A stretch of 64,000 nucleotides of DNA, taken from Bin87 sp965261925 (GTDB lineage Bacteria; Chloroflexota; Dehalococcoidia; Lucifugimonadales; UBA3495). The DNA is taken from the NCBI GenBank assembly GCA_965261925.1, contig OZ253486.1, positions 372,001-436,000 on the forward strand, in the 5' to 3' direction. This document shows positions 50,101 to 59,284 of the stretch, piece after piece (positions within the stretch are counted from its first letter, which is position 1; the number at the start of each line of letters is the position of its first letter). Below the pieces are notes generated by a model. That model was given only the letters and a program-made list of their open reading frames with translations, was not told where the DNA came from and made no database searches. Made by a program: the position numbers and the translations under genes.

Positions 50101-50959
50101 GGTCTGGCGCCGATAGCCGTTTCCGCCGACGCCACGGTCCCAGACCGCCGCCCCGCCCGACGCGGAACCAACCTGGTGCGGAATGCACTGCCCACGCGGC
50201 GATTGTAATCTATCCCCGCGCTGCTGGGGCCGATATACGGGGCATCCGCCATCGTACCGTGAAGCGAAGACCCGCCTGGGCCATTACCGATCCGAAACCC
50301 CATCGCCTGGCCATACGGATGTGAGTCCTGGCGGCGGCTCCGATGCGGTTCGCGAGGCTGCGCCGGGGTTTGCCTGGCGAAACCGTTATGGAACCTGTGG
50401 CCGTGAAAGCACAGCAGGTGGGAGTCACGCGCCGGCCCGCTTTGGCCGATTCCCGTGACAGTGGGCGCTAACGATCTTTGATGACGACGTCCGACGGGTG
50501 GAGTTCCGTCATTAAAAGCACCGGGAGCCGGTTCGCAGCAAGCCGGCCGCCGGGTCATCTCCGACCGGGAGCAAAAAATCCTGGCCGGGAACGCGAGCGT
50601 GGCCGGGGAGTTGCAGCGGAATTCCAGGCACTCGTGCGCTGAGAACCTCCCTAAATCACGCGACACACCTGCTCCTCCTCAAACTCCACTGACCAAGTTG
50701 AGGTCGATGGCGCGGAACAACACGAGATGGAACATAAGTCGCCGGATTTTACGTATGTGCATTCGCGATAGAAAACATTGACGGATTGTGCTAATCGGGC
50801 TAGCATGGCGAACAAATTAACGAAATGCTGCTAACCGTCGCGGCTGCCCTTGAAAAAGGGTCGTCTCGGCGCGCTTCGGCGTCAATCCGGGTAGGACCAG
50901 TTGCCACCGGGGAGTTTGCAGTCATTCGAGCCAAATACGTGGATTCAGGAGGTAACAGG
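50101..50959. other. Long intergenic region upstream of the DUF1800 operon
   Basis: 859 bases. Open frames on the minus strand (50094-50666) and plus strand lack ribosome-binding sites and family similarity. The last 200 bases are AT-richer and contain the promoter at 50778. I see no tRNA or repeat. Confidence 0.5.
50778..50806 (+). promoter_or_regulatory. Candidate promoter of the DUF1800-DUF1501-NHL operon
   Basis: TTGACG (50778-50783), a 17-base spacer, and TAGCAT (50801-50806). It is a good fit to a housekeeping promoter and lies 154 bases before the DUF1800 start. Confidence 0.6.
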
Positions 50960-52366
50960 ATGGCAGAAAAAGACATTGCTCTGATGGCGCACCTCATGCG
51001 CCGCGCCGGTTTCGGAGCGACCTATGAAGAGCTGGAGGCGCGCGCCGCCAACGGTTACGAGGCCACGGTCGAGGAGTTGCTCAACCCGGAGAGCCAACCG
51101 GCCATTCAGGACGACATCCTGATGCGGTACCAGCCGCAGTGGGTGTCCAAGGCGGGCCTCGAGGGCCAGCAGGAAGAATGGACCTACCGGATGATCAACA
51201 CCAAGCGGCCGCTGGAAGAGAAGATGGGCCTGTTCTGGCACCATATCTTCTGCACCGGCCATGCGAAGTGCGAGTATCCCAAGCAGCAGCAGATTGAGCT
51301 CGACATGTTCCGCACCCTGGGGTTCGGCAACTTTGAGCAGCTGCTCCAGGGTCTGTCAAAGGACCCGGCGATGGTGTTCTATCTGGACAACTGCATGAGC
51401 CACAAGGACGCCATCAACGAGAACTGGGGCCGGGAGCTGCTGGAGCTCTTCTCCCTGGGCGTCGGCATGGACGGCGGCGCCAACTACTCCGAGGACGACG
51501 TCAAGGAAGCGGCGCGTGCGTTCACCGGATGGACGGTGACGAACTCCGTCCCCCGGTACCCGTACGGCAAGTACGAGGCCGCGTTCATCTACGATCCGTC
51601 GGACCACGACTACGGCGAAAAGACGTTCCTCGGTGAAACCGGCAATTGGAACGGCGAGGACATCGTCCATATCGTCGCCCGGCAGCCCGCTGCCGCCCGG
51701 TTCGTGGCACGCCACATGTACAACTTCTTCGTAGCGGACGAGCCGCAGGTTCCGGCCTGGCAGAACACGCCACCGCGTGACCCCGAAGCCATCAAGGTGC
51801 TGGAGGACGAGTACTTCCGCTCGAACTACGACATCCGGTCGATGCTCCGGGTACTGTTCAACTCCGACTTCTTCAAGAACGCCCGCTTCGAGAAGGTGAA
51901 GAGCCCGACCGAGACGGTTGTCAGCACCATGCGCCTGGTCGGCGACTTTGAGCTGCCCAAGCCCGGCCTGAATGCCATGACCCTGACCATCCGCTACATG
52001 GGCCAGGATCTCCTGAACCCGCCCACGGTCGAAGGTTGGCACACCGGCCGCGAGTGGATCGACAGCGGAACCTTGGTGGAGCGCATCAACTTCACCGCCG
52101 ACGCCGTGGGCAACACCTCGCATCGCGGCGTGCAGTCCATCATCAACCGTCTGGGGTCCGAGGGCGATACCATTTCGTCCGAGCGGCTAGTGGACGGCTG
52201 CCTGCAGTTGCTCGGCCACTACGAGTTGGCCGACGTCACGCGCAACGAGCTGGTTTCCCTCGCCAACAGCGAAGGCGAGCTCCGCACCGGTAGCGACGAG
52301 TTTGGCCAGCGCGTGGGGCAGATGCTGCAGTCCATCGTGGCCACCACCGAGTACCTCTTCGAATAA
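50960..52366 (+). CDS. DUF1800 domain protein
   Basis: 468-residue DUF1800 protein, a family of unknown biochemistry nearly always next to a DUF1501 gene, as here. Family landmarks include HLMRRAGFGATYEELEA at the start, FWHHIFCTGHAK, NWGRELLELFSLGVG, EAARAFTGWTV and FVARHMYNFFVADEP. No signal peptide is evident. A strong AGGAGG lies 8 bases before ATG 50960; the 45 upstream codons of open frame have no similarity. First gene of a three-gene operon with a good promoter. Confidence 0.92.
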   Translation: MAEKDIALMAHLMRRAGFGATYEELEARAANGYEATVEELLNPESQPAIQDDILMRYQPQWVSKAGLEGQQEEWTYRMINTKRPLEEKMGLFWHHIFCTGHAKCEYPKQQQIELDMFRTLGFGNFEQLLQGLSKDPAMVFYLDNCMSHKDAINENWGRELLELFSLGVGMDGGANYSEDDVKEAARAFTGWTVTNSVPRYPYGKYEAAFIYDPSDHDYGEKTFLGETGNWNGEDIVHIVARQPAAARFVARHMYNFFVADEPQVPAWQNTPPRDPEAIKVLEDEYFRSNYDIRSMLRVLFNSDFFKNARFEKVKSPTETVVSTMRLVGDFELPKPGLNAMTLTIRYMGQDLLNPPTVEGWHTGREWIDSGTLVERINFTADAVGNTSHRGVQSIINRLGSEGDTISSERLVDGCLQLLGHYELADVTRNELVSLANSEGELRTGSDEFGQRVGQMLQSIVATTEYLFE

Positions 52367-52384
52367 CAAAGGAGGACGAACAAC

Positions 52385-53518
52385 ATGACAGCCACCAAAA
52401 AAGACCCGGTGCTGGTAGTCCTCCAGTTGTCGGGGGGCAATGATGGGTTGAACACCATCGTTCCTTACGGTGACCCCCTGTATCTGGACAACCGGCCCAA
52501 CGTCCGAATACCACTGGACCAGGTTCTCCCCATCAATGATCACATCGGTTTCAACCCGGCGATGGGGCCGATGAAGCGTCTCTACGACGAGGGCAAGATA
52601 GCCGTCATCCAGGGCGTGGGCTATCCCGCTCCCAGCCGCTCGCACTTCCGTTCCATGGACATCTGGCACACCTGTGAGCCGGACAAGGTGGGAGACGAGG
52701 GCTGGCTGGGCCGTGCCTTGCGTGACCTGGATCCGCAGAAGGAAAACGTCCTCACCGGCGTGAACTTCGGCCGGGGCCTGCCCCGCTCACTGGTGGCCCC
52801 CGGCGTGCCGGTAGCCTCGGTGGGTAACCTCGAAACCTACGGCGTGCTTACCGGCATCGAGATTGAAGAGCAGCGGACGAAGGCGCTCGACGTCTTCTCC
52901 CGGGTCTATACGCCGATGCTGGGACAGGGCCCGGTGCTGGACTACTTTGCCCAGACCGGCCTGGACGCCCTGGAAGGCGCAGACATCCTGAGCACGGCCC
53001 CCGCCATGTATTCCTCCTCGGTGGAGTACGGCAACGACACGGTTGCCCAGTACATGCGCAACATCGCCCAGACGCACCTGGCCGGCTTCGGGTCCCGTGT
53101 GTTCTACACCACCGCGCCGTACAACAGCTTCGACACCCACGCCGGCGAGTTGGCCAACCACACCCGCCTGTGGCAGGAAACGTCGCACGCCGTCGCGGAC
53201 TTCTACGACGATCTCAAGGAGAACAACGCCGGTGAGAACGTGGTGTTGCTGGTCTTCACCGAGTTCGGCCGCCGGGTCCACGACAACGGTTCCGGCACTG
53301 ACCACGGTTCGGGCGGTGTTGCCTTCGTGGTCGGAGAATCGGTGAAAGGCGGCCTGTACGGCGAGTATCCGTCGCTGGAGGAGAACAAGTTGCTGGAAGG
53401 CGACCTGCACTTCAACAACGACTTCCGCGGCATATATTCCACCCTGCTGGAGAAGTGGATGGGACTGGACGCCCAGCCCATCGTGAACGGCTCCTTCGAG
53501 CAGATGGACTTCATTTAG
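52385..53518 (+). CDS. DUF1501 domain protein
   Basis: 377-residue DUF1501 protein of the sulfatase/alkaline-phosphatase-like fold group. Landmarks are VLQLSGGNDGLNTIVPYGDP at the N-terminus, SRSHFRSMDIWHT, and TEFGRRVHDNGSGTDHGSGG at the C-terminal end, where Asp/His residues could bind metal. Most relatives begin with a Tat signal; none is present here, so it is probably cytoplasmic. AGGAGG lies 10 bases upstream. It follows DUF1800 after 18 bases and precedes the NHL gene after 20 bases; the pair is known to be conserved, and function is unknown. Confidence 0.92.
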   Translation: MTATKKDPVLVVLQLSGGNDGLNTIVPYGDPLYLDNRPNVRIPLDQVLPINDHIGFNPAMGPMKRLYDEGKIAVIQGVGYPAPSRSHFRSMDIWHTCEPDKVGDEGWLGRALRDLDPQKENVLTGVNFGRGLPRSLVAPGVPVASVGNLETYGVLTGIEIEEQRTKALDVFSRVYTPMLGQGPVLDYFAQTGLDALEGADILSTAPAMYSSSVEYGNDTVAQYMRNIAQTHLAGFGSRVFYTTAPYNSFDTHAGELANHTRLWQETSHAVADFYDDLKENNAGENVVLLVFTEFGRRVHDNGSGTDHGSGGVAFVVGESVKGGLYGEYPSLEENKLLEGDLHFNNDFRGIYSTLLEKWMGLDAQPIVNGSFEQMDFI

Positions 53519-53538
53519 CCCGACGCAGGGAGGAAATC

Positions 53539-54573
53539 ATGACCTTAGCAACCAGAATTTCTCACGTCCAACTTCAGTACAGCCACACCATCGGGCGTGG
53601 CGAGCAGTTCGGACCGGGATTCACGTATCCGATCCACATGGCTCGTGGCGAGGACGACCTGATGTACGTCCTGTGCCGGTCTTCCGAGTACCGGCCGGAG
53701 GGCACTCGCATCACCGTGTGCACGGTTGACGAAGAATACGTCAACGCGTTCGCCCGTGGTGTCCCACAGCAGGGGCCCCACGAATACAACTTCGAGGACG
53801 GCTCGCTGGTCTGGCCCGTAAACGTGGCCATCGCCAGCAACGGCACCGTCTACGTGTCCGACGAGTGGCTCCACCGCATCTCGATGTTCACCAGGGATGG
53901 TGAGTTCATCGCCAAGTGGGAGGAGAAAGTCGGCAGCGGGGACGGTGAGTTGGACCGGCCCTCGGGCTTGGCCATCGACGCGGACGACAACGTCTGGGTG
54001 GTCGACGGCAACAACCACCGGGTTCAGAAGTTCAGCCCGGACGGACAGTTCCTGGCCAAGTTCGGATCCTTCGGACAAGGCGACGGCGAATTCGACACGC
54101 CCTGGGGCATCGACATCGACAACCAGGGGAATATCTTCATCGTCGACTGGCGGAACGACCGGGTTCAGAAGTTCACCTCTGACGGCCGCTTCTTGATGAA
54201 GTTCGGCTCGTCCGGCTCCGGCGACGGCGAGTTCAATCGACCCGCCGACGTTGCGGTCGACCAGGACGGGATCATCTACGTCGCCGACTGGCTGAACGAC
54301 CGTCTGCAGATCTTCGATCCGGACGGCAACTTCTGCGGCGAGAAGACCGGCGAAGCCACCGTCTCCAAGTGGGGCAAGGACAAGCTGGACGCCAACCCCG
54401 AGATGTGGGGCGAGCGGGACCGCGCGCCTGGCCTCGAACGGGAGCAGGACTTCTGGGCGCCCACCGGCGTTGCGGTGGACGATCAGAACCGCGTGTTCGT
54501 CTGCGAGGGACCTCGCAACCGCATCCAGGTGTTCCGGAAGCAGTCGCCCATGTTCATGGGGCCGCGCCTGTAA
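53539..54573 (+). CDS. NHL repeat protein (six-bladed beta-propeller)
   Basis: 344-residue propeller made of NHL repeats. GNNHRVQKFSPDGQFLAKFGS, then WRNDRVQKFTSDG and WLNDRLQIFDPDG show the repeat unit, preceded by GDGEF-x-P or GELDRPSGLA linkers. No signal peptide or membrane segment is visible. Proteins of this fold bind ligands or partners. GGGAGG lies 7 bases upstream, 20 bases after the DUF1501 gene, indicating a DUF1800-DUF1501-NHL operon. Confidence 0.9.
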   Translation: MTLATRISHVQLQYSHTIGRGEQFGPGFTYPIHMARGEDDLMYVLCRSSEYRPEGTRITVCTVDEEYVNAFARGVPQQGPHEYNFEDGSLVWPVNVAIASNGTVYVSDEWLHRISMFTRDGEFIAKWEEKVGSGDGELDRPSGLAIDADDNVWVVDGNNHRVQKFSPDGQFLAKFGSFGQGDGEFDTPWGIDIDNQGNIFIVDWRNDRVQKFTSDGRFLMKFGSSGSGDGEFNRPADVAVDQDGIIYVADWLNDRLQIFDPDGNFCGEKTGEATVSKWGKDKLDANPEMWGERDRAPGLEREQDFWAPTGVAVDDQNRVFVCEGPRNRIQVFRKQSPMFMGPRL

Positions 54574-54596
54574 CGCCCGACGGCATCGGACACCGC

Positions 54597-54662
54597 CGGG
54601 GCCTCCGCTCCGGCCGGACCAATCCGGGTTCCCCGGCGGTTCGGCTATGGACGGAGGCCCCG
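54597..54662. repeat. Long inverted repeat with 44-base loop
   Basis: CGGGGCCTCCG and CGGAGGCCCCG are perfect 11-bp complements. The loop itself contains CCGGCCGG and CCGGGTTCCCCGG, so a complex hairpin can form after the NHL gene. Possibly a terminator of the operon, but without a T-run. Confidence 0.5.
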
Positions 54663-54718
54663 TCGCATGATGATAGGATTGACTGGTGAGAAATCGATCC
54701 CAGGAGGCGGCTTGAGCC

Positions 54719-55477
54719 ATGCCCATCACCGTAGCCTGTATACCCAACCTGGAGTGCGAAGCCTTCTATTTCGACATGGAGCGCCGGGGCATTGTCCTGG
54801 CGAACATGGAACCCAACGAGGTTGCGGCAGCGTTGGAACAGGGCGACGTAGACGCCGGCCCGGTGTCCCTTTTGGACGTTGACCGGCTGACGCCAATAGC
54901 GTCACCGATCTCAGGCTTCTGCGTGGCATCGGTGACCCGGGCCGCGTCGTGCGTGCTGCTTGCCAAGTCTGCCATGGATGGGTTGAACGGGTGCGGCATC
55001 GCGGTCAGCGATCCCGACCCGACGGCGCTGAAGCTGCTCCAAGTGCTGCTAACCCAGAAGCACGGTGTCAGCGGGGCAACTCTAGTGGGGCGGGACGATG
55101 AGCACGACGCCGTTTTCCTCACCGGCAACCAGGGGCTGAGGGGACGCCGGGCAGTGCGTGGGTTCCCCATCCGCTACGACCTGGGCGAGGAGTGGCAAGA
55201 GTGGACCGGCCTGCCCTTTGTTTTCACCCGTTGGGTGGCCCGGGAGGGAATGGAGCGGCAGGACTTCCTGGTGTTGCAGGACTCCCTGTTCGTCGGGCAG
55301 GAGGACTGGATGAACAACCTCTACAAGTCCACCGGCCCCCGCAACGACCTGTTGATGCTGCCCCGCGAGGTATTGGAGTACGTCCAGGGGATGAGGTTCT
55401 TCATGGGCGTGCCCGAGGAGAAGGCCATTCAGGCATTCCTGGAAAAGGCGGACCTGCTGGAAAACGAAACGGAGTAG
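54719..55477 (+). CDS. MqnA/chorismate dehydratase-like protein
   Basis: 252-residue periplasmic-binding-protein-like fold protein of the MqnA/MqnD type. It begins ITVACIPNLECEAFYFDM and has DAGPVSLLDV, and especially RYDLGEEWQEWTGLPFVFTRWVAR, the MqnA signature. MqnA converts chorismate to 3-enolpyruvyl-benzoate in the futalosine route to menaquinone. No other mqn gene is next to it, so it may be a paralogue with another substrate. Weak GGAGG 9 bases upstream. Family firm, role tentative. Confidence 0.8.
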   Translation: MPITVACIPNLECEAFYFDMERRGIVLANMEPNEVAAALEQGDVDAGPVSLLDVDRLTPIASPISGFCVASVTRAASCVLLAKSAMDGLNGCGIAVSDPDPTALKLLQVLLTQKHGVSGATLVGRDDEHDAVFLTGNQGLRGRRAVRGFPIRYDLGEEWQEWTGLPFVFTRWVAREGMERQDFLVLQDSLFVGQEDWMNNLYKSTGPRNDLLMLPREVLEYVQGMRFFMGVPEEKAIQAFLEKADLLENETE

Positions 55478-55580
55478 GGAACGGGACCGTTCGGTTGGGC
55501 GCAACACGCTGGGCCACGCGGTCCATAACGCCTGGCTTGCCGGCGCGTTCTCATTGGCATTGATTCGGCGGAGGTTGATG

Positions 55581-56312
55581 ATGGTACTCGTTGGACAGGA
55601 ACTCGAAACCGGTACGATCCAGTACACCAGCCGTGACGGTACGACGATTGACGCTTTCTACAGTCGTCCGGCCGGCGCCGGCTCATACCCTGGCGTCATC
55701 GTGACCATGGAAGGCATGGGACTGATGGACCACCACAAAGACATCGCGGCGCGCTTCGCCGGACAGGGCTACCTGGCCATTGCGCCGGACCTCTACACCC
55801 GTGAGGGCACGCCGGAGCCCGCAAACGTCCTGGCAACGCTTTTCGCTTCTCCTGATGCACGCGCCATGGACGACTTGGAAGGCGCGGCATCGTTCCTCAA
55901 GTCCCAGGCGGATAGCAACGGCAAGGTGGGGATCATCGGGTTCTGCTCCGGGGGACGCTACACCCTGATGATGGCCTGCCTGAGCAGCAACATAGACGCG
56001 GCGGTGGACTCCGCCGGCGGCCACATCGTTCACGAGCCCACGGAACTGCGTCCGGTGCAGCCGATGGACATGGTCGCTGACCTGTCGTGCCCCCTGCTCG
56101 CATTATTCGGCGTGGAGGACGAGAACCCCACGGCGGATCAAGCGGAACAGATGAAAGCCCTCCTGGATGAGCACGGCAAAGAGTACGAGTGGGTGATGTA
56201 CAACAACGCGGGCCACGCGTTTTTCGCCGATTACCGGCCCAGCTACCGTGCGGCACCGGCCCAGGATATGTGGCACCGGGTGCTTCTGTTCTACGGCCGG
56301 CACCTGAAATAG
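55581..56312 (+). CDS. Dienelactone hydrolase family protein
   Basis: 243-residue dienelactone-hydrolase-type alpha/beta hydrolase. The nucleophile is Cys122 in IGFCSGGRY, the acid is Asp in FGVEDENPT, and the catalytic His is in NNAGHAFFAD; all three are present. DLH opens dienelactones during chloroaromatic breakdown, but many members act on other esters. GGAGG lies 6 bases before ATG 55581, which is preferred to ATG 55578 (3 bases) and to an upstream open frame. Cytoplasmic. Confidence 0.9.
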   Translation: MVLVGQELETGTIQYTSRDGTTIDAFYSRPAGAGSYPGVIVTMEGMGLMDHHKDIAARFAGQGYLAIAPDLYTREGTPEPANVLATLFASPDARAMDDLEGAASFLKSQADSNGKVGIIGFCSGGRYTLMMACLSSNIDAAVDSAGGHIVHEPTELRPVQPMDMVADLSCPLLALFGVEDENPTADQAEQMKALLDEHGKEYEWVMYNNAGHAFFADYRPSYRAAPAQDMWHRVLLFYGRHLK

Positions 56313-56692
56313 TAGCGGCGGTAGGGTCATCGAGCCGTTACAGGCGTTGGGTAGGTCCAACCGCGGGACGCTGGGCGGTCATGCACCCCCAGCGAGACTT
56401 CGATCCTGAGTTGCGTCACGAGAGGCAGCCGTTCTCCACATTCCGGTTGGTTGATGCGGCGAATCCGGCCCGGCGCTGGGGCGCAAACACCGGCGTCGAA
56501 AATCGCAACCGCGCCGTCGGGAGGTTATCCCGCACGGCGCGGTTTAGGTAATGGGCGTTATGCGAACCTGGCGCGGTATCAGTAAGGTTCGTTGCACCTT
56601 GGCATCGCTGAAACTGCGGGTATTCTCTCTCGCGCGTGTCAAGGAGTCTTCCTGTACACTGGGAACACGCCTAAACTGTGCAGACTCGATTG
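56313..56692. other. Intergenic region with long hairpin
   Basis: 380 bases without a supported gene. The hairpin at 56507-56544 is the main feature. No promoter could be assigned. Confidence 0.45.
56507..56544. repeat. Strong hairpin after the dienelactone hydrolase gene
   Basis: AACCGCGCCGT pairs with ACGGCGCGGTT (11 bp), and the interior CGGG/CCCG adds four pairs with one bulged C, around loop AGGTTAT. It is followed by TAGGTA rather than a T-run. Confidence 0.6.
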
Positions 56693-56881
56693 ATGGGCAA
56701 TGACACCGCAGGACACAAAGCGCTCATGTTGTATCTAGCCATTCTCCTTACCATTGTCTCCGCCGTTCTCTTCGCCGCCGGATTCGGACTCGCCGGGTAC
56801 GTCATCGTCACCAAGATCCGCGAGACCCGCAGGGGTTCCGGTTCCAACTCCAGGCCAGCTGACAACCCCTCCGTCCCGTGA
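56693..56881 (+). CDS. Small single-pass membrane protein
   Basis: 62 residues from ATG 56693 (51 from ATG 56726; the start is uncertain and neither has a strong ribosome-binding site). One hydrophobic helix LMLYLAILLTIVSAVLFAAGFGLAGYVIV is followed by a basic, polar tail KIRETRRGS. No recognised family. Its stop overlaps the GTG of the next small membrane ORF (GTGA at 56878-56881), implying coupled translation. Confidence 0.6.
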   Translation: MGNDTAGHKALMLYLAILLTIVSAVLFAAGFGLAGYVIVTKIRETRRGSGSNSRPADNPSVP

Positions 56882-57018
56882 GGTGGTTCGTCCTCCTCGC
56901 GGGGATTTTCGTTATTGGAGGACTGACTATCGCGGGATACGCCACGATGCTGTGGCTGGCCCAGTCGCCAGAACCCATGCTCACCCCGGCCCGGGCGGAG
57001 CTATTGGAAACCGCCTGA
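56878..57018 (+). CDS. Small membrane protein, possibly interrupted by an in-frame stop
   Basis: 46 residues from GTG 56878 with one hydrophobic helix (FVLLAGIFVIGGLTIAGYATMLWLA), ending at TGA 57016. The same frame continues past that TGA for 22 codons with a second hydrophobic segment (NGAIMLGAFFFGWLAGQVK) and ends at TAA 57090. Either the short product is genuine, or the gene was a two-helix protein broken by a nonsense change. Unlike the OsmC case no cysteine is expected at the TGA and no suitable GU-loop hairpin follows. Coupled to the upstream membrane ORF. Confidence 0.5.
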   Translation: MRWFVLLAGIFVIGGLTIAGYATMLWLAQSPEPMLTPARAELLETA

Positions 57019-57131
57019 TGGTTGACACACAATGGCGCCATCATGCTCGGCGCCTTCTTCTTCGGCTGGCTCGCGGGACAGGTCAAGTAAGCGGGCATCA
57101 ACAAGAGCTCCACATACTCATTCACAAGCCC

Positions 57132-57329
57132 TTGCGCACAACCACTTGCGCCCGCTGTCGGGATGGCGATATCCACATCGTCAACCGGTTCGACCGCGAC
57201 TACGGCGACGAGGGCGTGACGGTCATCAACGGCAGGCTGCACTGCCCCTGGTGCGACGTGGGTTCAGTACAATTGCGGTTGACAGGGCCGAATACTTTCG
57301 CGAACGGTGTTCCGTACAATTGTAGATGA
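57132..57329 (+). CDS. Possible small zinc-ribbon protein
   Basis: About 65 codons with CARC and CPWC pairs 40 residues apart (TTCARCRDGD ... LHCPWCDVG), high GC at third positions and a natural-looking VNRFDRDYGDEGVTVING segment. The start is unclear: TTG 57132 has no ribosome-binding site, and the open frame extends far upstream through the preceding small genes. I rate it as likely coding but with uncertain boundaries and no family assignment. Confidence 0.35.
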   Translation: MRTTTCARCRDGDIHIVNRFDRDYGDEGVTVINGRLHCPWCDVGSVQLRLTGPNTFANGVPYNCR

Positions 57330-57378
57330 TTTCCGTTTGCGACGAGCGCGCCTTCGACCGAGGCCAGGAGATAACCGG

Positions 57379-59172
57379 ATGAGCCAAATTCATGGCGCCA
57401 ACGTCATCGCGTGGCGCGAATGGAGCGAGGAATCCTTCGCAGCCGCCAAGTCCGAGGACAAACCCGTGCTGCTGACGCTCGGCGCGACCTGGTGTCACTG
57501 GTGTCACGTCATGGACGAGACCTCCTACTCCGACGCGCGAGTTATCGAGCTGGTCAACTCCCGGTTCATTCCGGTGCGCGTGGATGTGGACCAACGGCCG
57601 GACATCTCGTTGCGGTACAACCAGGGAGGTTTCCCGTCGGTGGCCTTCCTGACCGGGAATGGCGAGTTCCTGGCCGGCCGGCCCTATACGCCACCGGACG
57701 AGATGGCCACGCTGCTGGAGCAGGTATCCAGCGGCGAATTTGTTGGGGAAAGCGCGCGTCCCGCCGGCCGCGCCGCCGCGTCGTCCGGCGCCGAGGCTAG
57801 CGTCACCGAGGCCAGCGCCACCGTCAACGCTGCGCTGGGCAGGCTGACGGACCTCTATGACGCGGAGTTCGGCGGATTCGGCCTGGAGCCCAAGCAACCG
57901 CCATGGGAGGCGATACAGTTTCTCATCGCCCGCTACGGCCTCACCGGCGACCGGCCGGTTCTGGGCATGGTCGAAGCCACACTCCAGGGAATGTGGCACG
58001 GGATCTACGACCGGAAAGACCAGGGGTTCTTCCGGTACTCGGTAAGCCGCGACTGGAAGGTGCCCCACTACGAGAAGATGCTGGTCAGCAACTCCAACCT
58101 GGCGATGGCCTACCTGGAAGCATTCCAGGTCACCCGTAAATCGGTCTACAAAGCGGCCGTCGACGGGATACTCCGATACATGCTCACGGTCCTGTTCAAC
58201 CCGGACGAAGGGTTGTTCTGCGCCAGCCAGGACGCTGACGAACCCTTCTATCAAGGGTCCTGGAAGGATCGCGAGGCGAGCACGCCGCCACCCGTCGACC
58301 ACACCCTATACGCCGGGTGGAACGCGCTGGCGGCCCAGGCGCTGATCCAGGCGAGCAACGGTGCTAACCGCTCGCCCCACCTCCGATTGGGAGCCGACAT
58401 TCTGAAGAAACTGTGGCGGGAGAGTTGGACTTCCGAGGGAGGTTTGAGCCGCCGCGTCGGAGAGCTGGACGCCGCCGCACCGACCCTGGCCGACCAGGTG
58501 TATTTCCTTCGGGCGTGGCTGGCGCTATACCAGGCCACAGGCGCGCCAGACTGTCTCACGAAGGCCGCCGCGGTCGTCGAGACGACGGAGGCGCTGTTCG
58601 GCGCGTCGGACGGAGGCTGCTACGACGCGGCTCCGCCCCGATCTTTTGAGGCGGGATTCCTGCGGAGGGAGCAACCGGTCCTTGACAACAGTTGCTGGGC
58701 CGAGGCGCTGTTGGTCCTGTCCCACCTAACCGGCGGCGGAGAATATGCGGACCGCGCCGCCGCCGCTTTGAGGATGTTCGAACCGGTGGTTCCCGGCAAG
58801 AGCTACCTGGGCGACCACGCGTCGCGGCGCATGGAGGAGGATGAGGAAGCGCTGTTCCTACCGGCCGGCGCGGCGTGGGGACGGGCCAAGAGTCTGCTGA
58901 TCCACGGGCCGGTGAGCCTGGTACTGGTGGGAGATTCTTCCAGCCCGGCGTTTCACTCGCTGCACCGGGCCGCGTTGCGGGTCCACGCGCCCCACCGGGT
59001 GGTGCAGCCGTTGGACGTGGAACGGGACGCCCAGCGGATACGCGAATTGGGCTTCCCGCCGCAACGTGACGCCACGCTCTACGCGTGCATGGGAGACCGC
59101 TGTCTCGCTCCCGTCAACACCGTGCAAGGCGTAAGGGATATGGCCCGCGCCCGGCCCTGGGCCAACAGGTGA
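57379..59172 (+). CDS. DUF255 / thioredoxin-domain protein (YyaL/SPATA20-like)
   Basis: 597-residue protein with an N-terminal thioredoxin-like domain carrying TWCHWCHVMDE (CxxC at Cys39 and Cys42) followed by a long alpha/alpha-barrel domain as in N-acylglucosamine-epimerase-like folds (FGGFGLEPKQPPWEAIQFL; WKVPHYEKMLVSN; LYAGWNALAAQALIQ). This is the widespread DUF255 family, typically 600-700 residues, of unknown biochemical activity. AGGAG lies 8 bases before ATG 57379. No signal peptide is visible. It is on the same strand as, but not clearly coupled to, the small ORFs upstream. Confidence 0.92.
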   Translation: MSQIHGANVIAWREWSEESFAAAKSEDKPVLLTLGATWCHWCHVMDETSYSDARVIELVNSRFIPVRVDVDQRPDISLRYNQGGFPSVAFLTGNGEFLAGRPYTPPDEMATLLEQVSSGEFVGESARPAGRAAASSGAEASVTEASATVNAALGRLTDLYDAEFGGFGLEPKQPPWEAIQFLIARYGLTGDRPVLGMVEATLQGMWHGIYDRKDQGFFRYSVSRDWKVPHYEKMLVSNSNLAMAYLEAFQVTRKSVYKAAVDGILRYMLTVLFNPDEGLFCASQDADEPFYQGSWKDREASTPPPVDHTLYAGWNALAAQALIQASNGANRSPHLRLGADILKKLWRESWTSEGGLSRRVGELDAAAPTLADQVYFLRAWLALYQATGAPDCLTKAAAVVETTEALFGASDGGCYDAAPPRSFEAGFLRREQPVLDNSCWAEALLVLSHLTGGGEYADRAAAALRMFEPVVPGKSYLGDHASRRMEEDEEALFLPAGAAWGRAKSLLIHGPVSLVLVGDSSSPAFHSLHRAALRVHAPHRVVQPLDVERDAQRIRELGFPPQRDATLYACMGDRCLAPVNTVQGVRDMARARPWANR

Positions 59173-59284
59173 TCCGCTGCGGCCGAGCTAGCCGATTGGG
59201 CGCGGGAGCCCAGCGCAGGTGCTAGGCCGTATCTATATGCAGGAGGTCTGGGTCGGTAGGAGCACGGCTGTCGTTTCGTGGCGG

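Noticed and set aside
50094..50666. 190-residue minus-strand frame in the long gap upstream of DUF1800
   Set aside because: No ribosome-binding site, no domain, overlaps the MFS start region; treated as noise.
57016..57018. In-frame TGA between two hydrophobic segments as a second Sec candidate
   Set aside because: No Cys is expected at this site and the nearby GGCGCC hairpin has no GU in its loop.
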